Shown here one piece after another: positions 33,221-43,182 of a stretch of 64,000 nt of DNA (position 1 is the stretch's first letter; each line of letters begins with the position of its first letter). The DNA is from Selaginella moellendorffii. Its lineage: Eukaryota > Streptophyta > Lycopodiopsida > Selaginellales > Selaginellaceae. Position numbers and translations under genes: made by a program. The notes beneath the pieces are model-generated. The model saw nothing but the letters and a program-made list of their open reading frames with translations, had not been told where the DNA came from and made no database searches. Where the stretch lies: the NCBI RefSeq assembly GCF_000143415.4, contig NW_003314347.1, positions 757,791 to 821,790 of the forward strand. Direction: 5' to 3'.

Positions 33221-34648
33221 CTAATTTCGTGCAAATGGCTTGAGAAACGGAGTGTTGAGTGTGGAGTCCTCACTCAGCTCAAAAGTCTTGTATCTCGCAA
33301 ACAACTGCACCAGGTAGAACCTGGCGATTGTCTCCACGAAATTCTTCCCAGCACACTGCTTGTCATCCGCGGTGGGTGACTTCGTATTCCTTCCATTGGA
33401 CCAAAACACATTCGCCTGGAGCTCCTCCTTCCCCACAAACCTGTCCGGGATCAACTGATCCGGCTCCTCAAACACCTTTGGATCTCGGCAAACCAGTGCC
33501 TGCGACCCACCCAAGAGCTGTCCCTTCTTGATCACAAACTTCGCATCGTGTGACTCCACCACCATATCCTCCCGGGGGCGTCCGTACTGGTAGAGCACGG
33601 GCGGATCAAACCGGAAGACCTCCAGCACAGTCGACTTGAGCAGCGGCATTTTCTCCAGTGCGCCGTAGAACGACCCCGCCGGATCGCCCACGTCGATCGC
33701 AGCACGGATCTCATCCCCCAGCCTCTTCTGAAACTCGGCCCCGAGAGTTCCAACACGGTAGAGAAGATTGGGCAGCACTCTGGCGCTGAATCCAAACCAG
33801 CTGTTCATCCCGACGAGGAAGAGCAGCTGGTGTACGGCCTCCTCTCGCGACAGCCCAAACTCCTTCTCGCCCATGTCCAGCATCTCGGCGGCGAGCTGGA
33901 AGAACTCGCAGAGCTTGTCGTAGTCGGCCTTGACGAGCAAGAATGGCAGTGGCGCGGTACGTATGACGACATCCTCGGCGAATCCGGGCAGTGGAGTGCT
34001 ATTGCCAGGCGCTACCGGCGCGAACTGGATCCCGATCCAACGGAGGAGGTGAGTCGGGCCCTGGTCAGCGAGCATAGTAGTCAACGGATCCACGTTGACG
34101 ATGGACTTGGCCAGGAACTGGAAGGCGAGCTGGTTGAGCAGCGGTGCCATGTCGGCCTTGTTCTTCCCGGACGACAGCTCCGACTCGGCGGCATCGAACG
34201 CGGCGTGGAAGGCCGACTGGAACTCGGGCAGGAACTTGCGGCCGTTTCGCTTGAGCACCTCGAAGGCGAAGTTCTTGAGCGTTGCGTGCTTGGGATCGGT
34301 GGTGTCGAGGTAGGACAGCACCCGGTATCCTCCCGTGAAATCGTCGGATGCCTTGTAGGAGCCCGTGAACACGTTGGTCTTGTCCACCTTGGAGCTGTCG
34401 AGCAGGACCGGGAAGGAGCTCTGGTCCAGGAGGGCGATGCCGCGAGGATCCGGGAAGGCTGGATTTCCCGGGATGAAGTTAACTTTGAAGACGGTGCTAT
34501 TGTACCTGGCCACCCTGCTCTTGAAAAACTCCACCTCGCCTTGGAGGTGGAGGAAGTCCAAGTTGTCCTTTTGAGCACCCACGACTGGCAGGCCGTATGA
34601 TCCTGGGACTTCCTTCATCGGGAGATTGCTGGAGCCGGACGAAGCCAT
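33221..34648 (-). CDS. CYP74-family cytochrome P450 (allene oxide / divinyl ether / epoxyalcohol synthase type), intronless
   Basis: 475 residues from ATG 34648 (MASSGSSNLPMKEVPGSYGL). The family rearranges fatty-acid hydroperoxides without O2 or a reductase. CYP74 hallmarks are PGSYGLPVVGAQKDNLDF, the I-helix region FLVGMNSWFGFSARVLP (no AGxDTT oxygen-binding motif), LEVFRFDPPVLYQYGR and the heme-ligand region TADDKQCAGKNFVETIAR, with the extra residues before Cys typical of the family. No transit peptide is seen. The choice between AOS, DES, HPL and epoxyalcohol synthase cannot be settled by eye; the GMNSWFG I-helix differs from the GFNA-type seen in flowering-plant AOS. Selaginella is known to have several CYP74 enzymes of differing chemistry. 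It lies in the right copy of the CYP74-LHT module. Confidence 0.93.
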   Translation of the reverse strand: MASSGSSNLPMKEVPGSYGLPVVGAQKDNLDFLHLQGEVEFFKSRVARYNSTVFKVNFIPGNPAFPDPRGIALLDQSSFPVLLDSSKVDKTNVFTGSYKASDDFTGGYRVLSYLDTTDPKHATLKNFAFEVLKRNGRKFLPEFQSAFHAAFDAAESELSSGKNKADMAPLLNQLAFQFLAKSIVNVDPLTTMLADQGPTHLLRWIGIQFAPVAPGNSTPLPGFAEDVVIRTAPLPFLLVKADYDKLCEFFQLAAEMLDMGEKEFGLSREEAVHQLLFLVGMNSWFGFSARVLPNLLYRVGTLGAEFQKRLGDEIRAAIDVGDPAGSFYGALEKMPLLKSTVLEVFRFDPPVLYQYGRPREDMVVESHDAKFVIKKGQLLGGSQALVCRDPKVFEEPDQLIPDRFVGKEELQANVFWSNGRNTKSPTADDKQCAGKNFVETIARFYLVQLFARYKTFELSEDSTLNTPFLKPFARN

Positions 34649-34833
34649 TGTTGCTCGATCGCTGGAGGGAGTAAGAGAGATGCGAGGAACTTTGAATTGG
34701 TGCTAATCTCGAGTCGCTTTAAACCCCGTGGAGACGATAGGTGTTGATATCAATATCGGATGCTGTAGATATGTGTCAGCGAGTGATAACACTGACGGAC
34801 GCTACTTTGTTGCATTTCGCCCACGTTAAGCAC

Positions 34834-36810
34834 GCAAGTTGAAACTGTACTCGTAGCGGAGACTCTTCTAAATCCAAACAGTCAGAGGGGCACATGCAAA
34901 GTACTTGATGAGAACATTATCGTCAGAAAACTTTTCATTGTAGAGCGCTAGCTGGAGCCTGGAGCGAACAACCAAGCGACGGGAATTCAATGCCGCACGG
35001 GACAGCTTGCGTTTGTTGAGGTCGAGTTGCACTGCTGCAATCGCGGGAAGTAGAATACTTTGAGATTTTGCTCTTCGAAGCCGTGCTTGAGATTTACGAT
35101 GCTTCCAATTGCCGACACAATCGTGAGGACGACGCCAAACAAAATGCATGCCTGCATTGGTTCGCACCACCATGTCAAAAGCTTAAAATGATGAGATTTT
35201 TACCCAGTTTAAAAGCCACTCAAGACCAAGGACTCTTGGCTTCTTGATGCTTAGCCACATTATACACGGCAACTGCTGGAAACACGTCAGAGAGAAGAAA
35301 GGGAAGTTTTGAGTCACTGAAATACGTACGAAATACGTTGTTGGTCCAAGAGCGAGCCCACCGAATAATCCCAGAAGCCCGGCAAACGAAGGTATGATCA
35401 CCGCAACCAAACACGTAAATCCTGGCAACTCAAGCTTGTGAAAATTCACCAAGAAGAATAATGCCCCCTTACCTACGTAAAGAGGCCTAATCCAAGCATT
35501 GATTGGCAGTTTCTTTTGCTCCAGCCAGCAAGTGAGAGCATCATAAATCGGTAAAGCAAAAACCTGGGATGGAGCACGTAAGAACGAGGAACCAATGGAA
35601 GATTAGCTTACCTGGTAACTCCCTGTGAGATGCAGCATAAGCATCAAGTTGGCTGTTCCTATCAGCCACTTTGGTTTGTCGAGGACGTCCAGAACGTTTT
35701 CGTAGCAAGTCAAGTTGCCGAGAGCCCAGTAGCCAACTCCAGCGACTGGGAAATAGCAAACGGCAACCATGACATAGGCCACCAAAACTCCATTCCACAT
35801 TGGTAGCTTGGACGGCTTGTGCCTCGTCGATCTCATCGTCGCTTGGATCTCGAGAGCAACGTTGTGGCCTCCGTAGGCAAACGCAATCTCTCCGAGTGCA
35901 TTAAAGGCTCTGTAGTATGTCAAGTTGCAGTAGCCATACGATGCTTGCGAACTCTTAAGCCGGATAGCTGTTGCCCAAACTATAGTCGAGTAGCTGAGTG
36001 AAATGTGAATTACATTCTCATACAACAAGACAAAGAAATAACAGGATTTTACCTGAAAGACATGATGGAGGCCATCAGAGAGACGATTGTCATGGACGAG
36101 AAACTGGCAAACAACGACAGCACCGCCTGAACTCCAGCAAACGCGGATATCCATGCCACAGCAAGCTCAAACTTCCCGTACTGAATCTCGCGATTCAGAA
36201 CAAGATCCCCGAACCTCTTGAGCGCCTGGCCGCCAGTTACCAAGTAAGCAATGTTGGCGGTCACCTGAACTACGATCTGCTGCGAGCCAACTATGAGATT
36301 CCCAAGCCTGTCCCCGAATGCTTTCCGGCCGAGACACTGGTAAGTGTCGTGTCTCCCTGACTCGTCCTCGTGCATCTCAATCATTTGGTACATGGTAGCC
36401 AGTGTGATTATCCACGAAACGCCCAGCATCATCATTCCAGGAGCCCTGTGGACACACAAAGTTAGTCGCTCCATGTCCATGAATTTTCCCGAAAAATTTA
36501 CCATCCCAGGTAGACCATTGTGGACGGAAGGCTCAGAACTCCAGCTCCTACCATAGCCGTCACGATGTGAACGGTTGAGTACCACCACTTAGCATTGTGT
36601 TCCGGTCGCAGTATACGCCGTAGACAATTCCAAAAGACGAAGTAGCTTGCAGCGTTACTCATGCGATCTTCGCGCTCCTGAGATTCTGTACCCCCCACCT
36701 GTTGATCACGGCCTGAAAGAGAGATCCTCATTTGCTGGAAGAGCAATGCCGCAGCTAGTTCGCCCCCCCATTCAGTCTAATCCACGGTTTAGTCTCGTCA
36801 ATACAATTAA
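34834..36810. repeat. Right copy of the segmental duplication (partner 30426-32329)
   Basis: Matches the left copy over exons, introns and flanks. It lies immediately upstream of the intact CYP74 (transcription direction considered), whereas the left copy has only a CYP74 remnant in the same relative position. Confidence 0.85.
34987..36731 (-). CDS. LHT-type amino acid transporter D (AAAP family), 7 exons
   Basis: Exons 36502-36731, 36053-36445, 35612-35993, 35473-35563, 35330-35421, 35204-35272 and 34987-35151 join in phase to 473 residues. Conserved segments are [98 protein letters not shown] and [16 protein letters not shown]. It is diverged from A and B: the central loop is different, and the C-terminus ([16 protein letters not shown]) replaces the usual short tail. 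The unusual N-terminus, fused in frame to exon 1 without the first intron of A and B, is uncertain. It is probably functional, with substrate preference possibly altered (inference). Confidence 0.87.
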
Positions 36811-37015
36811 CAACATTTGATCTGACCGAGTCAAAGCCGACGGCACGCGAGTCGTCAAACAGCTTAGAGATCTAAAATCTCAAGAAACATATTAATTGAG
36901 AAAGAAGTATATACACCTCTGCTTATCTTTCATGTTTCCAGCAAACACCAGTGCTTCTACCCGAGAAAGAGAGCAAAAAGTTCCTACAAAAAAACCATAA
37001 CATCGCTCACGGGCG

Positions 37016-40000
37016 TCATCGACTTTTAGAATCGCTGCCTTTGCTACGAAAATTTGAAAGCGAGAAAAAAGACCGCGATCCTGCTGAAAGCCATTCGTCA
37101 GAACAATTAAAACTGTATCCAAAGCAAAACGTACCAGTGTGATCGGGCTCTTTAGAATACGCTTCGATGCTCCTCCGAATAAATGAGCTCCCGTTGCCGT
37201 AGCCGGCACTGGTGTCTCTGGAGACGTCCGAGTCTTCGTCACCCTCAGACGTAGTTGAAGCCGAGACCCACTCAGCAGTGTTGCTGCTGCCACTGCCACG
37301 GCTCTTCCTACCAAACTTTAGCAAGCGCTTGAAGCCTTTGGGACCCTCCTTGCTCCCCTGCTGTTGTGCTGTGACTACTGGAATGGTCTTTTGCTGCGAG
37401 CTTCCCCATTTCTTCCGCTGGACTTTTACTCCATCCAAGTCTGGGGATGTTGCTTGACGGAGAACTGGTACTCCGATGGCAGGAAGCGGTGCCATTCCTC
37501 GATCTTCATACGAAACATAGTTCTCCGTCGCTATATGTTGAATCAATGTCAGCTTTGCTTTCGAGTCGATGTTGGCTTGCAAATCTGTAACCCCCCACTC
37601 CATCGGAACTTCAAGGTCGACGGCGCCGTGAATCTCTGTCCGAAGAGGAGGAGGATCGCTCGCAGGAACCGTGTCGTCCGGACATGTTGCGTCTACACAG
37701 ATATCTGTGTCTGCCTTCTGGTCTCCCTCGACACTGCTCGTATCGATGTCCATTTCTTGAGACTCCCTCACCGAGCCTGGCACTTCTTCCGGCTTGTCGG
37801 GAGCTAACGGTGGAGCACCGAAGTTTGAAGGCTCAGCATGCAAATCCATTGATGGAAGGCTGATATCGCGACCTTCACTCAAGTCGCCTTCCTCTGGTTT
37901 ATCCTCCTCTTCTGCATCCGAAGCTGATGCCACCTTCAGCTTCATAACAACTGGACCTGCACCCGGTCCAATGCCACGCCCTTTGCGAAGAAACGTCTTG
38001 GTTTCCTGGAGAGTAGTGACTTGCTTTGGAGCTGGAATCCGAGAGAGAGCCTGTTGCGCTTGTAGAAGCTTGAGGGGTGTGAGAATTTGGCTGTCTGCAT
38101 TCGATGTCGTAAATAGAGTCTTCCGCTTCGGAGGAGTATCTGACTTAAAATCCGATGGCACAACCCCGTTGGACTCCAGCGGTAGTACCTTGCTTGCAGA
38201 TTTCGGGCGAGTAGAATTCACACCGGGTATTTTTGAGTTCTTCGCAGGTGCTACCTTACTTTGCTGCACAGCTTGAGGAGTTCGCACTGACGGCCGCGTG
38301 TTCTCTTTTCTCAACTCTGATAATGAAGGCATCGAACGGCTTAGCGGGTTGTCAGACATTCCGGATGGCCTACGTTGACTTGATGCTACCGTGCTCCTTG
38401 GCAGCTTTGGGGAAGACGTTGAATTACGAGCGCTCGGTCCAGAGACGGGCTTTTGCGGACCCGGCGAGAGCTTTCTTGCTGCTCTAGGCCTCGGCTCAGG
38501 AGGAAGCTGCTGCCTAGTAGCCCGGGGTGTCGACTGTAACGATGACACTGTGGGACTGCTCCTGCTGGCCGTAGTCGTTCTTCCTCCCTGCAGCATTGCC
38601 TGCAAGAAACTGGTTAGAAATCCTCACGTATACGTATGCACGCAAATGATCACCTTTCTAGAAGAAGTAGACTTCACAACTTGCCGTTCGTTAAATTTCT
38701 CCGACGATCGACCTCCTCCAGCTACAAGCTCTGCCTTTCTCTTGTCCAGAATCTCTTGCATAGCCTTCAGTCTGGATTCTCTTTCTGCTTTCTTCAAGCC
38801 CGACTCTTGCCTGATTTTTGCGTCTCTTCTTTCTCTGTACTGCTCGTAGAGACGGCCATGCTCGCGCTGATTTCCTTGATTGCTCGGACCTTCTGCTGCT
38901 GCAGTCATCTCGGCTTGACGAACAATGGATACCAAATCTTGCTCCGATGAAGCACTCCACGACCTGGACACTGCACCTCTGCTGGATTTTTCCGCACGAT
39001 ATTGGAAGCCAAACTGCATATTAGCAGCCGTTGCCTGAGGGGGTGGAGTGCCTTGGACTAGATCCTTGGAGCTTCTAGCCGCTGGCAGAGCCGCTTCCTG
39101 GAGTTTTAGTTGTTGAAACTTCCACTCCAGATCCTTTTGAGCCGTTACCCAAGACTTCCTTCGTTCCTCAATCCTTGGGATGCTTGATAAATCTTCCTGG
39201 CTCGTCATGGGATGCTGCTCCTGGCTAGCAGCCTGACGATGATCCGCTCCACTAGTGCCTATTTCTTTAGTTGCTGAGATGCTTGCCGGTTCACCAAAGT
39301 CTTCACCTTCCTCTTCACCAACTGTGCTGCTGTCACCGATGCTACTCCATCGTCTAAGAACTGTTTTTCCTGTTTCCACTGAACCTCTGCGTTCCCCTTT
39401 TGACGACTGCGATTCCAAAGAATCTCTTTGTTTTCGTTCAAAAAGACTTATAGCATCTTGGACGCTCAGCCGTCGATGGTTCTCCTCTTTGTTGTCCTCA
39501 CTCTCCATCTCCACGACGGAATCACTTTCCTCAGTGTTGCTGTCGTTCATCGTAGCTGGTTGAGCATGTTTACCAGAACCCGGGCTTGCATAGTTGATAT
39601 TTCTGATAACAACCATCCCTTGTCGTCGTGAGCCAGAACGAGCAATCTGTACTTTTCTCATCGGGGAACACGACCTCCGCTTCGGAGATGAGACTCGTCG
39701 TGGAAGTCGCCTTGATGGAGGAGTTTCTTGCTGTGACGGTGACGTGACATTTGGAGGACTATCTGGAATTGTTCTAAAACCATGAGATGCAGGAGCAGCC
39801 TTTAGCACATCATCGATTGTTTCGAGCGGCTCCGGAAAGGACTCAAACGGAGAGTTACCTTGTGCAGCCCATGTCCGGCGAGTTTTAATATTCTTATCTT
39901 CACCTGAAAAAGGTCATTTAGGCGTTCGTGTTTTGACGAGAGAATCAAACTTACCGGCATCTGCTACAATATCAACCTCTAGGTCCGAAAGTTGGCCTTT

Positions 40001-41028
40001 CTCCTGCATTTTCTTATATACTGTCCTGAACTTTACACATGCTTCCCTGAAAAGAGCATGGGTGATATATGAGCTTTATTCCAGTGAAGATAAATATTAC
40101 CGAAATCTAGAAGCTCCAAAATATTGAGAAAAGTCAATTAGATCTGTCATGCACCCCACATAAAAACCAGCAGCCGCAGCTCGTGCAAAGGCATTAAGCT
40201 GCTCCTTATCAAGCATAATCCGCCTTGCGTCCATTGCAACCAGTAGCTGGTTTCTACAAATGAAAACAATCAGAGACAGAAAAACTCAAACAATGGAAGT
40301 TCATACTTTGAGCTGTCTCCTGCTGCATCGTCATCGATCAAGTCCTGTAAAAACCACATTCATTAAGACACAAGTGATTTTCTAAAAACAACTCTCAAGA
40401 AGTACCTGAACTTCAGTTCCAGCTGCTCCTGCAACAAAATATACAAGCTAGGATCAATTTTTTAGAGAAACAATTGCATACCTGCGCTGTGCTGCTGATC
40501 ACCCTGCATGATGAGTAAACGTTTAAGTCGCAAATAAAGAGGGATGAGAAATAGACATCGCGTACCACAGCCAAAATATTGATCGCTTCTTCAAGCTGGC
40601 GCCTTTCAGTTTCGACAATACTCACTCGCTCTAGCACATCTGGCGTCGTCACAAACCTCACAAATCTGGATGGAAAAAATTCTTAGCCATGACACACACA
40701 AGGAAGAAAAGAGAAACAAATTATCTACCTTTCTATGGTGCCTTTTGTGAACCACAACGTTTGAGCATTGGATGGAACTTGAAGCGTAATGGATGTCTGG
40801 CCCAATGCAATTTGCTCCTGTGCCGCTTTCAAGTGGGAGAGAAATGGTTTGAGTGATCCAGAGGCTAGCTTTTCCGTCTCGCTCCCCGCAGCAACCCAAA
40901 GCTCGCACCTATTCATCCAAGAACGTTTTAAGAAAGCACGCTTTCCTCAATCTAGAAAAAAAAAACTACCTTGTCCGCGCTTCATCCAGCTGAAATGTCG
41001 CACAGTCTAGGCGAGCTTCCGACCTCAT
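37016..41028 (-). CDS. CIP7: COP1-interacting protein 7 (CIP7)-like, 11 exons
   Basis: Exons 40970-41028, 40729-40908, 40566-40665, 40482-40503, 40406-40428, 40307-40344, 40101-40253, 39955-40046, 38654-39903, 37135-38599 and 37016-37080 join in phase to about 1148 residues. The N-terminal block is diagnostic: [57 protein letters not shown] and [19 protein letters not shown]. The rest is long, charged and disordered, with a coiled-coil near [20 protein letters not shown] and a conserved end [15 protein letters not shown]. In Arabidopsis CIP7 binds the E3 ligase COP1 and promotes light-regulated gene expression in the nucleus. Oddities are micro-exons of 22, 23 and 38 nt, and a last 54-nt intron that keeps frame if retained, adding 18 codons without a stop. 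Confidence 0.88.
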
Positions 41029-41881
41029 TGTGTGGATTCTATGCTCGCTACAGCCGCCGCGATGAGTATCCGCCAAGGCATGAACTGCATCGCACAAAAC
41101 AGGCAGTGAGAATAGAATGCCGCAGCGCAATCACAGGTTTCTCGCACAGATCCACTCGCTGGCGCTCAGAAATCTAACGACAATAGCCCTATCGGAGGAG
41201 AAGCATCGAGATCACGAAATGCAGGCTCTAGATCAATCCAGCAAGCTCTTCGAATCGACACAGACCTTGAAACAGCCGCTATCGCCGCGACAGCGCCTGT
41301 CAGAGAGCTCCGCCTCGCGCGTTTTCAAGCCCTGGATGCCATAGCCAGAGAGAGCTCTGTATCATCCCCGCCGTCCTGGGTGGTTAAATCCTACGGTTCA
41401 CGTTACCCCAAATAATGCCCACCATCTAGGCCGTCCAGTGGGCCAGCATCCAACGGGCGGGACAAGCGTGACCAAACACCGTTCAAGCCTGCCACGTCGA
41501 AACGTGTAAGAAAGTAAAAGATCTACTTGTCCATCGCACGGCGGCGATGGCGACACGTGGAATAAAAACCACACCACGTGGAAAGGGCCATTAAAGTAGG
41601 CAAAGATTCCTTCGATTTAAAGGCTCACCGATGATGAAACTCCAAATGTGCAATCTCCGGCTTCCTAAGGTTGGAGGTTGTATCCCTATTAAAATACTTT
41701 ATTGGTGGCATAGCATGCACGTCTATTAATCTAGAAGGAATGATCCCTGGCCGCGGACGAAACGACCCACTCAGAAAATAGCATATGCCAGGTTCTTGTA
41801 CGGGGTTCTAGTATCTTGCACGGAAGTTCTACCGTACAGGAGAGTTTGAATTTCAATTGAGAAGAAAGAACATGAGTAAGC
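41029..41881. other. Intergenic between CIP7-like and S1FA
   Basis: 5' flank of the CIP7-like gene and 3' flank of S1FA. Several plus-strand ORFs here are antisense to 5' UTR sequence and have no family resemblance. Confidence 0.4.
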
Positions 41882-42216
41882 TTAATCGCCCACTGGCGCC
41901 ATGCCCTGTTTGAGCCTCTCCCTCTTCATTTTTTTCTTGGACACGGGCTTCTTCTTCCGGCCGGGGAGCGTCTTCTGTGCATAAATGTAGAGCGCGTAGT
42001 TTCCAACCACGAACAGCAGCACCACGCCGACCACCACCAGCAGCACCGTCAGTGTGGGATTAAATCCGCCCCGCGATCTCGTGTCCTGCGCGATCGGGCA
42101 AAGCGCAAGAAGGCATTAAACCCTAACAGAGATCTAGCGATGGATCGATCGATCGGCAGCTCTAAGCATTGCCTGCGTACCTGGTGGATCGATTCGCCAA
42201 ACCCGCCCTCCGCCAT
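41882..42216 (-). CDS. S1FA: S1FA-type small DNA-binding protein, 2 exons
   Basis: Exons 42181-42216 and 41882-42085 give 79 residues, the normal size of plant S1FA. It begins [12 protein letters not shown], then [40 protein letters not shown] and the basic end [18 protein letters not shown]1FA was described in spinach as binding the negative S1F element of the plastid ribosomal rps1 promoter. The protein has one clear hydrophobic helix followed by a lysine/arginine-rich stretch, so a membrane-associated role is also plausible (seen in the sequence). The start at 42216 is preferred because the upstream in-frame codon is GTG. Confidence 0.95.
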
Positions 42217-43182
42217 GGCTTCTCCTACTTCCACACCCTGTTCCTTTTTTAGCTTGCTAACACGTCACACGAAGGCGTCCCGACCGTCCGATCGTATAAG
42301 GGGCAAGGACAGCCGTCCGATCGAGATCTGGCACGGAGAGCCCATCGTGGCTTGGACTAAGCTCCATGATCAATCCAAAACTATGATCGATATGAAATTA
42401 ATTACGCAATGTTAAACCTTAATTCTCAGTAAGACTTTGCATTAGATTAGTATTGTTATTAATACTAGATTAAGCACAAGAATCTAGAGTGGGGAAAAAG
42501 GAACCATATTAAAATACAAATTTCTAGTTGGTGGCTGCTTCAAATTTTTTTGAATGCTAGGATGTGATCATCATAACTTCCACCCTCAAAGAGCATATCT
42601 CTAAAGCCATCACGAAAATTTCCATGCCACAATAAAAAAGACCATTCTTTTGTCTAGCACATCGCTTTCAAAGTGGTTTCGAGGTTCCTCAACCTTGACA
42701 CCAAAGAGATGGGAGTCAAATTCGAAAGGATGCTCTGGTATATCCCGCCGAGACGTACGGTCCGTCAAGTATCTGACGGAGATGGCATATTCTATGGACG
42801 GAGTCTGTCTGGGTTCGTTAGTTTTGACGGCGCAACAACAGGAATCATTCCTTGACAATGGAAGCCAGCAAAGAGAACACACCACACACACAAACAACTC
42901 ACTTCCCACCAAGCTTTTTTAGGTTTGCCACATTCTTGTTGCGCGCGATTCCTCGCGATTCTAAGTAGGGTTTGGCGGCGCCGGGGGCGCGAGCCTAGCG
43001 GAAGCATCGATTTTGATCGATCGATGATCAAGATTTTTGGAATGCTCCAGGTGAGGCCGATTCTTCTCGAGAATTCTTGCCGCGGGGAGCGATGCGGCCG
43101 AGAGCTCCAATGTAGGTGGATGGGAGCGCCTTGGATGTAGATATTTCGGGGCTGCGCGGTCTATCTAAGCTCTAGCCAGTGG
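42217..43182. promoter_or_regulatory. Upstream region between divergent S1FA and kinesin genes
   Basis: No gene supported. 42900-43182 reads like a 5' leader of the kinesin gene (GTAGGGTTTGG at 42965, GC-rich, a possible leader donor CCAG|GTGAGG near 43050). 42420-42890 has no recognised content. Confidence 0.35.

Noticed and set aside
33830-34600. 256-codon plus-strand ORF antisense to CYP74
   Set aside because: Shadow of the CYP74 coding strand; no protein-family features.
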